64,000 nt of DNA from Polaribacter reichenbachii (GCF_001975665.1 NZ_CP019419.1:3083501-3147500); one strand, 5' to 3'. Counted from the first letter of the stretch, positions 54,058-63,511 are shown. Numbers and translations are program-made. Notes: generated by a model not told the origin, from the letters alone.

Positions 54058-55893
54058 ATGAAGTTAAAACAGAGTTTGTTTGTTGTTTTTTGGTTTTTTG
54101 TTGCTTGTAATTTACAGGCTCAAAAAGATACGATTGCTATAAAACTAGATGCTTTTTCACTATCAATATTAAAAGTGAAAGATTTTTCTAAAGGTTATAG
54201 TCGTATTTTAATTTCTGATAGTTTAGCAATTAAAAATATTAAATCGTTAACAGATGTTTTACGATTTAATTCGTTTATTTATTTTAAAGAGAATGGTTTA
54301 GGTATGGTTTCTTCACCATCTTTTAGAGGTACAAACGCTTCTCAAACAGCTGTTATTTGGAACGGAATAAACATTAATTCTCAATTAAATGGACAGACAG
54401 ATTTTAATATAGTTTCTGCAAATTCTTACGATAATGTTGTAGTTAGAAGTGGAGGAGGAAGTGTTTTGTATGGAAGTGGTGCTATTGGTGGTACAGTTCA
54501 TTTAAGCAATACAATTACTTTTAAAAAAGAAACTAAAAACAACCTTCTTTTAAAATATGGGAGTTTTAATACACAACATTTAAGTTACGATTTTGTAAAG
54601 TCTGATGAAAAAATGTACTTAAATATTGGTTTGGGTTATAATGCTTCTAATAACGATTTTAAATATTTGAATTCTAATTTAAAGAATGATAATGGAGCTT
54701 TTTACAATTACAATTTTGATGTAAATTATGGTTATAAAATTGATGCTAAAAATCAGCTAAAGTTTTACAATTCTTCTTTCTTTTCTAAAAGAGATTTGTC
54801 TAGAACTTTAAATGCACCTTCTAACGATTCTTATAAAGATATAAGTTTAAAAAACTTGTTAGAATGGAGTCATTTTTTATCAGCAAAAGAAAACATAACA
54901 ACAAGAGTCGCTTACCTTTTTGATGAGTTTAAATATTATGATAACAAAGAAAATTTAGATAACTTTTCTATTGGTAGTACCAAAATAAAAATTGCACAAG
55001 TAGATTATAATAATGCTATTTCTAGAAAAGTAAAAATAAATGGAATTCTTGGTTTTGAAACGGCAAAAGCAGAAGGGACAAGCTTTTTTACACATCAAAG
55101 AAATATTATTTCGTCAGTTTTTTCTTTAAATCATCAGCTTACAAACAGTTTAAGTTATGGTATTCAGTTTAGAAAAGAGTTTCAAAAAGATTTTGATGCT
55201 CCCTTTTTATATTCTTTAGGTGTAGAGCAGAAAATCAATAAAAATTATACGTTATCTTTTAATACTTCAAAGAATTTTAGAATACCTACTTTTAATGATT
55301 TGTATTGGAATCCTGGAGGAAATCTTGATTTAAAATCAGAAAACTCTTATCAATTTGAAATAGGAAATGCCATTAATTTTAAGAAATTTCAATTTCAGTT
55401 AAACGGATTTTTTATAAAATCTAAAGATTTAATTCAATGGATACCAAATGATTCAGGTGTTTGGAGTCCTGTAAATGTAAATGAAACAAAAAATATAGGT
55501 TTAGAGTTTTCTGCAAACTATAAAACATCTTTCAGAAATCATTCTTTAGTAATAAATGCGAATTATTCTTATACAAGCGCAAAAGATTTAGAAACGAATA
55601 CTCAATTAATTTATGTGCCAAAAAATAGAGCAAATTTTCTGGTAGATTATAATTATAAAAACTTTAATGTTTATTATCAATCTTTAATAAATGATGAAGT
55701 AACTTTTTTGATTGATACAATTCCTGCTTATTCAGTTTCTAATGTTGGATTTAATTATCAATTATCAGCCGTAAAAAATAAACCAAATATTGGGTTTAAA
55801 ATAAATAATTTATACAATTCTTTTTATCAAAATACTTTAAGCAGGCCAATGCCTGGAGTCAATTTTCAATTAACAACAAATTTAAATTTTTAA
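54058..55893 (+). CDS. btuB: BtuB-like TonB-dependent cobalamin receptor
   Basis: The 611-residue outer-membrane receptor has a signal peptide ending near CNLQAQ. A plug domain follows (SLTDVLRFNSFIYFKENGLG, SPSFRGTNASQTAVIWNGIN and VVRSGGGSVLYGSGAIGGTV), then a 22-strand barrel ending in an aromatic residue (TTNLNF). It is shorter than SusC-type receptors, lacks the carboxypeptidase-like N-domain and is in the BtuB size range. The cobalamin riboswitch directly upstream gives the substrate with good confidence. A beta-propeller lipoprotein gene follows after one base. Confidence 0.9.
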   Translation: MKLKQSLFVVFWFFVACNLQAQKDTIAIKLDAFSLSILKVKDFSKGYSRILISDSLAIKNIKSLTDVLRFNSFIYFKENGLGMVSSPSFRGTNASQTAVIWNGININSQLNGQTDFNIVSANSYDNVVVRSGGGSVLYGSGAIGGTVHLSNTITFKKETKNNLLLKYGSFNTQHLSYDFVKSDEKMYLNIGLGYNASNNDFKYLNSNLKNDNGAFYNYNFDVNYGYKIDAKNQLKFYNSSFFSKRDLSRTLNAPSNDSYKDISLKNLLEWSHFLSAKENITTRVAYLFDEFKYYDNKENLDNFSIGSTKIKIAQVDYNNAISRKVKINGILGFETAKAEGTSFFTHQRNIISSVFSLNHQLTNSLSYGIQFRKEFQKDFDAPFLYSLGVEQKINKNYTLSFNTSKNFRIPTFNDLYWNPGGNLDLKSENSYQFEIGNAINFKKFQFQLNGFFIKSKDLIQWIPNDSGVWSPVNVNETKNIGLEFSANYKTSFRNHSLVINANYSYTSAKDLETNTQLIYVPKNRANFLVDYNYKNFNVYYQSLINDEVTFLIDTIPAYSVSNVGFNYQLSAVKNKPNIGFKINNLYNSFYQNTLSRPMPGVNFQLTTNLNF

Positions 55894-55894
55894 A

Positions 55895-56947
55895 ATGATG
55901 AATATCAAAAAGACAATTTTTTTAGTAGCATTATCAGGTGTGTTATTTTCTTCCTGTAACAATAATGATGGTGAAGATTTACCAAAAGGAGATTATGAAA
56001 ACGGAATTTTAATAGCAAATGAAGGTGCTTTTTCTGGAGGAACAGGAACTATTAATTTTATTTCTGATGATTATTTAACAGAAGAATCTACTATTTATAG
56101 TTCTTTAAATGGAGAAAATATTGGTACAATTTTACAATCTATAGGTTTTAATGGAGATGATGCTTATTTAGTGGCAAATGTTGGTAATAAAATTTCTATA
56201 GCTGATAGATATACTATGGAAAAAATTACTGAAATATCTCAAGGTCTAAGTAATCCAAGGTATATTGCTTTTGCAAATGGTAAAGGATACGTTACAAATT
56301 GGGGAGAAGGTGGTGATGCTACAGATGATTATATTGCTGTTGTAGATTTAGCTTCTAACACAATTTCTACAACAATTTCTGTGGCAGAAGGTCCTGAACA
56401 AGTTATTGCAGATGGTAATACTATTTATGTTTCTCACAAAGGTGGTTGGGGTTCTGGTAATACAATTTCAGTAATTGATACAACTTCAGATTCTGTAATA
56501 TCTACAATTACTGTTGGTAATGTGCCAGATGAAATGATAATTGATAATAGTGGGAATTTAGTAGTTTCTTGCGAAGGAAGTGCTTGGAGTACTCCAGAAC
56601 TTTTAGGAAGTTTAGTAACTGTAAACACCAGTACAAATACTGTTAGTTCTACTATAGATTTTGCTTCAGGTTTTCATCCAGGAAATATGGTTTTGAGTGA
56701 TGCTAATATTTATCTTTCTACTTCTTCTGATGTATATCAAATGAGTGAAAGTGCATCAGTAGTTCCTACTTCTTCAATTATTTCTACTACAGTTTATGGG
56801 ATGTCTGTAAATGATGGTAAAATTTATGTTACAGATGCAAAGGATTATGCCTCAAATGGAACATTAAAAATATTTGATGCTTCTTCTTTTATTGAATTGA
56901 AGGAGTTTACAGTTGGTTTAATACCTGGTAAAGTTTATTTCAATTAA
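55895..56947 (+). CDS. YncE-like beta-propeller surface lipoprotein
   Basis: The 350-residue protein has a lipobox (LVALSGVLFSSC, cysteine near residue 21) followed by an Asn/Asp-rich tether. Repeated propeller blades include VAVVDLASNTISTTISVAEG-like, ISVIDTTSDSVISTITVGN and LVTVNTSTNTVSSTIDFASG units. This pattern is that of the YVTN/YncE-type propellers that accompany BtuB in many Bacteroidetes B12 loci. It is probably exposed on the cell surface and may help capture cobalamin. It shares the riboswitch-controlled transcript with btuB (one-base gap). Confidence 0.86.
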   Translation: MMNIKKTIFLVALSGVLFSSCNNNDGEDLPKGDYENGILIANEGAFSGGTGTINFISDDYLTEESTIYSSLNGENIGTILQSIGFNGDDAYLVANVGNKISIADRYTMEKITEISQGLSNPRYIAFANGKGYVTNWGEGGDATDDYIAVVDLASNTISTTISVAEGPEQVIADGNTIYVSHKGGWGSGNTISVIDTTSDSVISTITVGNVPDEMIIDNSGNLVVSCEGSAWSTPELLGSLVTVNTSTNTVSSTIDFASGFHPGNMVLSDANIYLSTSSDVYQMSESASVVPTSSIISTTVYGMSVNDGKIYVTDAKDYASNGTLKIFDASSFIELKEFTVGLIPGKVYFN

Positions 56948-56994
56948 TAGATAATTTCCCCCAATTTTATGAAGCTTTTGGCTTTATAAAAACT

Positions 56995-57026
56995 ATCCTT
57001 CTTTTCGTTAAGAAGGATTTTTTTTG
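56995..57026. terminator. Terminator of the btuB operon
   Basis: ATCCTTCTT and AAGAAGGAT pair around a 6-base loop, followed by eight T. It lies between convergent transcripts, ending the btuB operon and opposing the DUF7935 gene. Confidence 0.88.
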
Positions 57027-57027
57027 A

Positions 57028-57540
57028 TTATAAAAGTTTTTTTACTTCATTTTTAATAAAAGAAATCGCTGTTTCAGTAGGTGGTAAGGTTTTAGAATAA
57101 TCTATTAAAACGTTCTCTCTAAAATCATTGGCAGAGTTAGCAGTTTCTGCTGATTGCTGTAGCTTATTTATTATGGCTCTTTTTGTAGCAATAATTGCTG
57201 TCCAAACTTCATCAGAAATATAAATTTGTTGCACTAAATTATGCTCAAATTCTTGATCTATGTTTGCAATTAATAACTTTAAATAATCAGATGTGTTTTC
57301 TGATATTGGTTTAATTCTTACCAACATTTTTACAGGATTTATACGCTCGCAAAACAGTAACATTCTTTCGTAAGCTTGTAATTTAATTGGCAAAGATTCT
57401 TTCTTTTTCTCAGCCATTAATGCAAGTTTCTTTTCGGTATTTTGTTGTTTTAAAAAACCGTTAAACATATAATATGCAACAAAACCTGTAACTGCAGCAG
57501 GTAAAATATAAGCAATACTTTCTAAGATTTTATCTTCCAT
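57028..57540 (-). CDS. DUF7935 family membrane-anchored protein
   Basis: The 170-residue protein has one N-terminal membrane helix (about 8-28, IAYILPAAVTGFVAYYMF), a basic segment and a helical cytoplasmic domain. The domain has KLQAYERMLLFCERINPVKM, IANIDQEFEHNLVQQIYIS and DEVWTAIIATK blocks. I recognise these as the DUF7935 group of Bacteroidetes. Function is unknown. It is the last gene of the SatD-DUF3307-DUF7935 run with small gaps, so its expression probably follows the SatD operator region. Confidence 0.78.
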   Translation of the reverse strand: MEDKILESIAYILPAAVTGFVAYYMFNGFLKQQNTEKKLALMAEKKKESLPIKLQAYERMLLFCERINPVKMLVRIKPISENTSDYLKLLIANIDQEFEHNLVQQIYISDEVWTAIIATKRAIINKLQQSAETANSANDFRENVLIDYSKTLPPTETAISFIKNEVKKLL

Positions 57541-57543
57541 TAT

Positions 57544-58263
57544 TTATATAAAATTTAAGAGGTACAAATATAAAATTCCTAAAAAGACAGCAAAACCAAA
57601 ACTTAATAAAGTACCAATTAATATGTATTCTGTAAGTTTTCTGTCTTTAGATGATGTTAAATCGCCAAATCTAAAAACGGATTTAGCAGCCAATAAAAAT
57701 CCAATACTTTCCCAATGATTGGTAATTACAAAAGTAAACACAAAAAGGCGTTCTAAAATCCCTATATATCTACCAGCTTTAGCTAAAGAATCATCATTTT
57801 CTTTTTTGCTCTCAGGGTTCCATTGCGTAATAATTATTTTAATAATAATTGCTGAAACAAACACAACCATCAAAATAAAAATCAATAATAATAACGTTTT
57901 TTCTGTGATAGTATTTTCTATGGATAATTGAAAATCTTCATAGAAAGATGCTGCAATCATCAGCATAAAAAGATGTAAAACTTGATCTATAAAAAACCAA
58001 ATTCGTTTTGTTTTTTTCTTTTGAAGATATAATTTTAAAAGATCTATACTATAATGAGAAGCAATAATAAACAGAAAACCTAGCCAATATTGTTGTAGAT
58101 CAAACAAAAGAATTATCAATAAAGATAAAGCGTGTAGAGCTATATGAAAATATAAGTATAAAGATTTTACTTTCTTTTTTTCTTTATCATTTACCCATTT
58201 TTCTGGTTGAAAAACAAAATCACCTAAAATATGTGCCAATAAGAACTTTAAAAATAGGAGCAT
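57544..58263 (-). CDS. DUF3307 family membrane protein
   Basis: The 239-residue protein begins LLFLKFLLAHILGDFVFQPE, the DUF3307 signature, with HIALHALS, LLFDLQQYWLG and HYSIDLLKLYLQKKK further on. It has five or six hydrophobic segments. A conserved set of His and Asp residues hints at metal binding, but function is not established. Its start overlaps the stop of the SatD gene by one base on the same strand, and pairing of DUF3307 with SatD is common in my experience of this phylum. Confidence 0.88.
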   Translation of the reverse strand: MLLFLKFLLAHILGDFVFQPEKWVNDKEKKKVKSLYLYFHIALHALSLLIILLFDLQQYWLGFLFIIASHYSIDLLKLYLQKKKTKRIWFFIDQVLHLFMLMIAASFYEDFQLSIENTITEKTLLLLIFILMVVFVSAIIIKIIITQWNPESKKENDDSLAKAGRYIGILERLFVFTFVITNHWESIGFLLAAKSVFRFGDLTSSKDRKLTEYILIGTLLSFGFAVFLGILYLYLLNFI

Positions 58264-58877
58264 TAGTTTACTGTTTTTTGATTGATTAATGTTCTGTATA
58301 GTTGCTCTAATTGTAAAATTTCATCCAAACCTGCTCTTTTTCTACGTTCGCTAGCACTACTTTCTGAGATGTTTAATTCTTTGGCAATTATTTTCTGAGT
58401 TACTGTTGGCTTATTTAAGTACATTTCTACAAAAGTGGCAGAATTTATAGTCCAATTGTCCATAGTTAATAAAGCTAAAGCTAAAGCAGTGTTTAAGATA
58501 TTATCAAATTCAGGCCAAGGAGTTTTAAATGCTAGATTTTGTTTTTTTAGAATGTTGTCAAAAGCAAATCCGCTGTTTATAAAAGCTTCTCCATTTCCTT
58601 CTGTAATATTTTTAAAAGCTTCGTTTTTTGCTCCAATTCCAATAGCAATTCTAACATCTAAATTTTTAATTTTCTTTAAAGCTGTCTTTAATTTTATGGC
58701 AAATAATAAGGCGTTTTCTATCGAATTAATTTCTATTTGAAAACTGTCTCCTCTAAAAATTTCCCAAGTTTTTGGCGATGTTCCAACAGTATTAAATGCA
58801 TCTTTTAAAATAGGTAACCACAGATGTGTAGCTACATTTCTAGAGTTTATAATATCGCCTGTTAAAATGCTTGTCAT
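58263..58877 (-). CDS. SatD-like regulator
   Basis: The 204-residue protein has an N-terminal domain starting MTSILTGDIINSRNV with WEIFRGDSFQIEI and VRIAIGIG. That layout is reminiscent of nucleotide-cyclase-like folds and is characteristic of SatD proteins. The C-terminal part (about 150-195) has a helix-turn-helix: TVTQKIIAKELNISESSASE followed by a basic RRKRAG. It is probably a transcription regulator of its own operon, since three tandem palindromic sites lie 48-124 bases upstream. It heads the SatD-DUF3307-DUF7935 operon. Confidence 0.78.
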   Translation of the reverse strand: MTSILTGDIINSRNVATHLWLPILKDAFNTVGTSPKTWEIFRGDSFQIEINSIENALLFAIKLKTALKKIKNLDVRIAIGIGAKNEAFKNITEGNGEAFINSGFAFDNILKKQNLAFKTPWPEFDNILNTALALALLTMDNWTINSATFVEMYLNKPTVTQKIIAKELNISESSASERRKRAGLDEILQLEQLYRTLINQKTVN

Positions 58878-58924
58878 TGTAAATTTTTAGTAAAAATACT
58901 TTTTTTATTGTCAATTTCAAAATT

Positions 58925-59000
58925 ATTCGGGTTTTAAGACGAATTTTAATAAATTCGGGTTTTAAGACGAATTCTAGTTAATTCGGGTTGTAGAACGAAT
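58925..59000. promoter_or_regulatory. Three tandem operator-like palindromes, 28-base period
   Basis: Units at 58925-58944 and 58953-58972 are identical (ATTCGGGTTTTAAGACGAAT). The third at 58981-59000 differs at three positions, with the ATTCG/CGAAT ends kept. Each is an imperfect palindrome, and the starts are exactly 28 bases apart. They lie between the SatD gene and the divergent helicase gene, so they are probably a regulator-binding array controlling one or both. Confidence 0.82.
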
Positions 59001-59099
59001 ATTTGTATAATAATTTGTGAATAAAAACTAACAAGGTTACTTTATAAAAACGAATAGTTTGGTTAATTTCACCTTTTTAAATTCTTTCAAAATTTACTA

Positions 59100-61421
59100 T
59101 TGAATACCTATTTAAATACTTTAAACGAAGCACAAAAACAGGCTGTCTTACAAAAAGATGGCCCAATGATAATTATTGCAGGAGCAGGTTCTGGTAAAAC
59201 ACGTGTTTTAACCTACAGAATAGCGCATTTAATGCAATCTGGTGTAGATTCTTTTAACATTTTATCGCTAACTTTTACCAATAAAGCAGCTCGTGAAATG
59301 AAAGAAAGAATTGCAGGAGTTGTAGGCCAAAGTGAAGCAAAAAACCTTTGGATGGGAACTTTTCACTCGGTTTTTGCAAGAATTTTAAGATCAGAAGCAG
59401 ACAAATTAGGTTTTCCAAGCAATTTTACAATTTACGATTCACAAGATTCAGTTCGATTAATATCAACAATTATTAAAGAAATGAATTTAGATAAAGAACG
59501 CTATAAACCAAAGCAGATTTTAGGACGAATTTCATCTTTCAAAAATAGCTTAATAACAGTTAGAGCGTATTTTAATAATTCTGATTTGCAAGAAGCAGAT
59601 TTACACGCAAGCAGACCAAAAGTTGGTGATATTTATAAAGAATATGTAGACAGATGTTTTAAATCTGGTGCAATGGATTTTGATGATTTATTGTTAAGAA
59701 CTAATGAATTGTTGGCGCGTTTTCCAGATGTTTTAGCAAAATATCAAGACAGATTTAGATATATTATGGTAGATGAGTATCAAGATACAAACCACTCACA
59801 ATATATAATTGTAAGAGCTTTAGCAGATAAATTTGGTAATATTTGTGTGGTTGGTGACGATTCTCAGAGTATTTATAGTTTTAGGGGTGCAAATATTCAG
59901 AATATCTTAAATTTTCAAAAAGATTATCCAGATGTAAAAACCTTTAAATTAGAGCAAAATTATAGATCAACAAAAAATATTGTAAACGCAGCAAACTCTG
60001 TAATAGCAAGAAATAAAACCAAATTAGATAAAGAAGTTTGGACCTCTAATGATCCAGGAGATTCTATAAATGTAATGCGAACTATTTCTGATGGTGAAGA
60101 AGGGCGTTTTGTAGCACAATCCATTTGGGAAAACCAAATGAATCATCAATTAACATCAGATAATTTTTGTGTTTTATATAGAACAAATTCACAATCTAGA
60201 GCTATAGAAGATGCGTTAAGAAAGAAAAATATTGATTATAAAATTTATGGTGGAATCTCATTTTATCAAAGAAAAGAGATAAAAGATATTTTATCATATT
60301 TAAGAATTTTAATCAACCCAAATGATGAAGAAGCACTAAAAAGAATTATCAATTATCCTGCAAGAGGAATTGGAGCAACAACTATTGATAGACTTACTAT
60401 AGCTGCAAATCATTATAAAAAATCAATTTTCGAAATCATAAAATATATTGATAAAATCGATATTAAAATAAATTCTAGCACCAAAAATAAACTACAGAAT
60501 TTTATGAATATGATTTTGCGTTTTCAAATAGAATCGCAAACAAAAAATGCTTTTGAAATTGCAGAAACTGTTGTAAAAGAAACTAGATTAATTAAAGATT
60601 TAGAAAAAGATGGTACACCAGAAGCTGTAAGTAAAGTAGAAAACGTTCAAGAACTTTTAAACGGAATTAAAGATTTTATTACAGATAAAATAGAAGAAGG
60701 TGCAGATGCTTCTTTAACTACATTTTTAGAAGATGTTGCTTTGGCTACAGATTTCGATGCTAAAAAAGACGAAGAAAAACCAAGTGTTTCTTTAATGACC
60801 ATTCATCAATCTAAAGGTTTAGAGTATTTATATGTGTACATTGTTGGTTTAGAAGAAAATTTATTTCCTTCTGCAATGAGTATGAATACTAGGAGTGAGC
60901 TAGAAGAGGAGCGTAGATTATTTTACGTAGCATTAACAAGAGCAGAAAAGGTTGCCTATTTAAGTTATGCTCAAACACGTTACAGATGGGGTAAATTAGT
61001 AGATGCAGAACCAAGTCGTTTTTTAGAAGAAATAGACGATCAATATTTACATTATATTACTCCAAAAGTACCAGAACCAAGTGTTAATCGTTTTGTTGAT
61101 AAAAGTATTTTTGATGATGCACCAAAAGGTATACGCTTTCAAAAACCAATTCAACGTAAAAAAATGGAGCGTGATTTGGCCAAAAAGAAAGAAGTGATAA
61201 TTCCTAAAAACTTAAAAAAAGTATCACAAGCTATACCAAAAACCAATTTATTTGATACTACAGTTGCAGTTGGCAATATTGTAGAACATAATAGATTTGG
61301 TGCAGGAGAAGTTATTGCATTAGAAGGTAAAGGACCAAATAAAAAAGCAGAAATTAAATTTAGCACGGTAGGTAAAAAGAAATTATTGCTACAATTTGCT
61401 AAATTAAAAGTGATTGGATAA
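59100..61421 (+). CDS. UvrD/PcrA/Rep-family DNA helicase
   Basis: The 773-residue helicase starts at a TTG (59100), giving MNTYLNTLNEAQKQAVLQKD. All superfamily-1 motifs are present: GAGSGKTR (I), LTFTNKAAREM (Ia), VDEYQDTNHSQY (II), VVGDDSQSIYSFRGA (III), LEQNYRS (IV), SLMTIHQSKGLEYLYV (V) and EERRLFYVALTRA (VI). The C-terminal Tudor-like domain (VGNIVEHNRFGAGEVIALEG) binds RNA polymerase in PcrA. It acts 3' to 5' in repair and conflict resolution. The start shares a divergent region with the SatD operators. Confidence 0.95.
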   Translation: MNTYLNTLNEAQKQAVLQKDGPMIIIAGAGSGKTRVLTYRIAHLMQSGVDSFNILSLTFTNKAAREMKERIAGVVGQSEAKNLWMGTFHSVFARILRSEADKLGFPSNFTIYDSQDSVRLISTIIKEMNLDKERYKPKQILGRISSFKNSLITVRAYFNNSDLQEADLHASRPKVGDIYKEYVDRCFKSGAMDFDDLLLRTNELLARFPDVLAKYQDRFRYIMVDEYQDTNHSQYIIVRALADKFGNICVVGDDSQSIYSFRGANIQNILNFQKDYPDVKTFKLEQNYRSTKNIVNAANSVIARNKTKLDKEVWTSNDPGDSINVMRTISDGEEGRFVAQSIWENQMNHQLTSDNFCVLYRTNSQSRAIEDALRKKNIDYKIYGGISFYQRKEIKDILSYLRILINPNDEEALKRIINYPARGIGATTIDRLTIAANHYKKSIFEIIKYIDKIDIKINSSTKNKLQNFMNMILRFQIESQTKNAFEIAETVVKETRLIKDLEKDGTPEAVSKVENVQELLNGIKDFITDKIEEGADASLTTFLEDVALATDFDAKKDEEKPSVSLMTIHQSKGLEYLYVYIVGLEENLFPSAMSMNTRSELEEERRLFYVALTRAEKVAYLSYAQTRYRWGKLVDAEPSRFLEEIDDQYLHYITPKVPEPSVNRFVDKSIFDDAPKGIRFQKPIQRKKMERDLAKKKEVIIPKNLKKVSQAIPKTNLFDTTVAVGNIVEHNRFGAGEVIALEGKGPNKKAEIKFSTVGKKKLLLQFAKLKVIG

Positions 61422-61487
61422 AAAATCCGATTAGAAAACAAAAATAAAGTGTTATTTTGCAACATTAAATAACTACAAATTATAAAT

Positions 61488-61518
61488 TGTCAGTTCAAGT
61501 GTATCGAATTTACTTCGG
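61488..61518. repeat. Degenerate copy of the dispersed palindromic repeat
   Basis: TGTCAGTTCAAGTGTATCGA, followed by ATTTACTTCGG, resembles the repeat inside topB (reverse complement TGTCATTTCGAGCGCAGTCG) and the end of the element at 39653. It lies in the leader of the DUF4290 gene. Confidence 0.55.
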
Positions 61519-61552
61519 ATAAACCAAGAACACACTTCACAAAAATAAATAA

Positions 61553-62203
61553 ATGACATTCGATTTAGAATATAATTCAGAAAGAACATTAATGATAATT
61601 CCAGAATATGGTAGACATATTCAGAAATTGGTAAATCATTGTGTAGCTTTAGAAACCAAAGAAGAAAGAGATAAAATGGCAAAAGCCATTGTAGATGTTA
61701 TGGGTAATTTACAACCACATTTACGAGATGTTCCAGATTTTAAACACAAATTATGGGATCAATTATATATAATGTCTGAGTTTAAGTTAGATGTAGAATC
61801 ACCTTATCCACAGCCATCAAAAGAAGAATTACAAGAAAAACCAGAAGGTTTAGCTTATCCAAAATCAGCATCAAGATATCGTTATTATGGTAACAACATA
61901 CAAACAATGATAGATGTTGCTTTAAGTTGGGAAGAAGGTGAGAAAAAGGAAGCTTTGGTGTTTACCATTGCAAATCATATGAAAAAATGTTATTTAAATT
62001 GGAATAAAGATACTGTAGATGACGCTGTGATTTTTAAACATTTATATGACTTATCTGATGGAAAAATAGATTTAAGAAATACAGAAGAAGAATTAACAGA
62101 AAGTAAAAATCTATTGAAAAAAAGGAATTCTCAAGGACAAAATCATTCTAAGAGCAATCATAAGAAACAACACCACAATCATAAAAACAGAAAAAGATAT
62201 TAA
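61553..62203 (+). CDS. DUF4290 family protein
   Basis: The 216-residue protein reads LEYNSERTLMIIPEYGRHIQ, CVALETKEERDKMAKAIVDV and MGNLQPHLRDVPDFKHKLWD, the conserved blocks of DUF4290, a family almost confined to Bacteroidetes. The C-terminus is a basic, His-, Asn- and Lys-rich tail (KSNHKKQHHNHKNRKRY) that probably binds nucleic acid or metal. The start is three bases before murA's preceding gap, and its conserved adjacency to murA suggests a link to the cell envelope or cell cycle. Function is unknown. Confidence 0.9.
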   Translation: MTFDLEYNSERTLMIIPEYGRHIQKLVNHCVALETKEERDKMAKAIVDVMGNLQPHLRDVPDFKHKLWDQLYIMSEFKLDVESPYPQPSKEELQEKPEGLAYPKSASRYRYYGNNIQTMIDVALSWEEGEKKEALVFTIANHMKKCYLNWNKDTVDDAVIFKHLYDLSDGKIDLRNTEEELTESKNLLKKRNSQGQNHSKSNHKKQHHNHKNRKRY

Positions 62204-62206
62204 GTA

Positions 62207-63511
62207 ATGGCATCGTTTAAAATTGAAGGTGGTCATAAATTAAATGGAACCATCACTCCACAAGGAGCAAAAAATGAAGTTTTACAGATACTTTGTGCAG
62301 TTCTATTAACTCCAGAAAAAGTTACAGTTCATAATGTTCCAGATATTATTGATGTTAACAAACTAATTTTTATTTTAGGAGAATTAGGTGTTAAAGTAGA
62401 AAAATTAAGTAGTAATTCTTACGCTTTTCAAGCGGATGAAGTAAATTTAGGATATTTAGAATCTCCAGAATTTAAGAGAGATGGTAGCTCTTTACGTGGT
62501 TCTATTATGCTTGTAGGGCCAATGTTGGCAAGATTTGGTAAAGGATATATACCTAAACCTGGTGGAGATAAAATAGGTCGTAGAAGATTAGATACACATT
62601 TTGAAGGTTTTACAAATTTAGGTGCTTTTTTTAGATATAATAAAGAAGAATCTTTTTATGGAGTAGAAGCAGAAGAGTTATTTGGTACAGATATGTTATT
62701 AGATGAAGCCTCTGTAACTGGTACTGCTAATATTTTAATGGCTGCAGTTTTAGCAACAGGTACAACAACTATATATAATGCAGCTTGCGAACCTTATATT
62801 CAACAATTATGTAAAATGTTGAATTCTATGGGTGCAAACATAACAGGTGTTGGTTCTAACTTATTAACCATTATTGGTGTAGATACTTTAGGAGGGTGTG
62901 AGCATACAGTTTTACCAGATATGATTGAGATAGGTTCTTGGATTGGTGTTGCTGTAATGACACGTTCAGCATTAACAATAAAAAATGTTAGTTGGGAAAA
63001 TTTAGGGCAAATACCAAATGTTTTTGCTAAATTAGGGATTGAATTCGAGAAAATAGGGGATGATATATTTATTCCAGAACAAGAATCATATGAAATTCAG
63101 AATTACATAGATGGTTCTGTTTTAACTGTTTCAGATGCTCCTTGGCCAGGTTTTACACCAGATTTATTGAGTATTGTTTTGGTTATTGCAACACAAGCAA
63201 AAGGTACAGTTTTAATACATCAAAAAATGTTTGAGAGTCGTTTGTTTTTTGTTGATAAATTAATTGATATGGGTGCTAAAGTTATTCTTTGCGATCCACA
63301 TAGAGCAACTGTTATAGGCCAGAATTTTGAAAGTACATTAAAAGCAACAACTATGACTTCTCCAGATATTAGAGCTGGAATCTCATTATTAATTGCTGCC
63401 TTATCAGCAAAAGGAACATCAATAATTCATAATATTGAACAAATTGATAGAGGTTACGAAAATATAGAAGCGCGTTTAAAATCAATAGGCGCTAAAATTG
63501 AAAGAATTTAA
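62207..63511 (+). CDS. murA: UDP-N-acetylglucosamine 1-carboxyvinyltransferase
   Basis: MurA transfers enolpyruvate from phosphoenolpyruvate to UDP-GlcNAc, the first committed step of peptidoglycan synthesis. The 434-residue protein has the EPSP-synthase-like inside-out barrel with the PQGAKNEVLQIL segment (Lys22). LRGSIMLVGPMLARFG leads to the catalytic loop PKPGGDKIGRRRLDTH. The position of the usual catalytic cysteine (Cys115 in E. coli) is Asp121 here. Enzymes with Asp are active but not alkylated by fosfomycin. It follows the DUF4290 gene by 3 bases. Confidence 0.96.
   Translation: MASFKIEGGHKLNGTITPQGAKNEVLQILCAVLLTPEKVTVHNVPDIIDVNKLIFILGELGVKVEKLSSNSYAFQADEVNLGYLESPEFKRDGSSLRGSIMLVGPMLARFGKGYIPKPGGDKIGRRRLDTHFEGFTNLGAFFRYNKEESFYGVEAEELFGTDMLLDEASVTGTANILMAAVLATGTTTIYNAACEPYIQQLCKMLNSMGANITGVGSNLLTIIGVDTLGGCEHTVLPDMIEIGSWIGVAVMTRSALTIKNVSWENLGQIPNVFAKLGIEFEKIGDDIFIPEQESYEIQNYIDGSVLTVSDAPWPGFTPDLLSIVLVIATQAKGTVLIHQKMFESRLFFVDKLIDMGAKVILCDPHRATVIGQNFESTLKATTMTSPDIRAGISLLIAALSAKGTSIIHNIEQIDRGYENIEARLKSIGAKIERI

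Noticed and set aside
58925..59000. Three regular repeats considered as a CRISPR array
   Set aside because: The repeats are 20 bases with 8-base AT-rich spacers, only three units, and no cas genes are present. An operator array in a divergent promoter region fits better.
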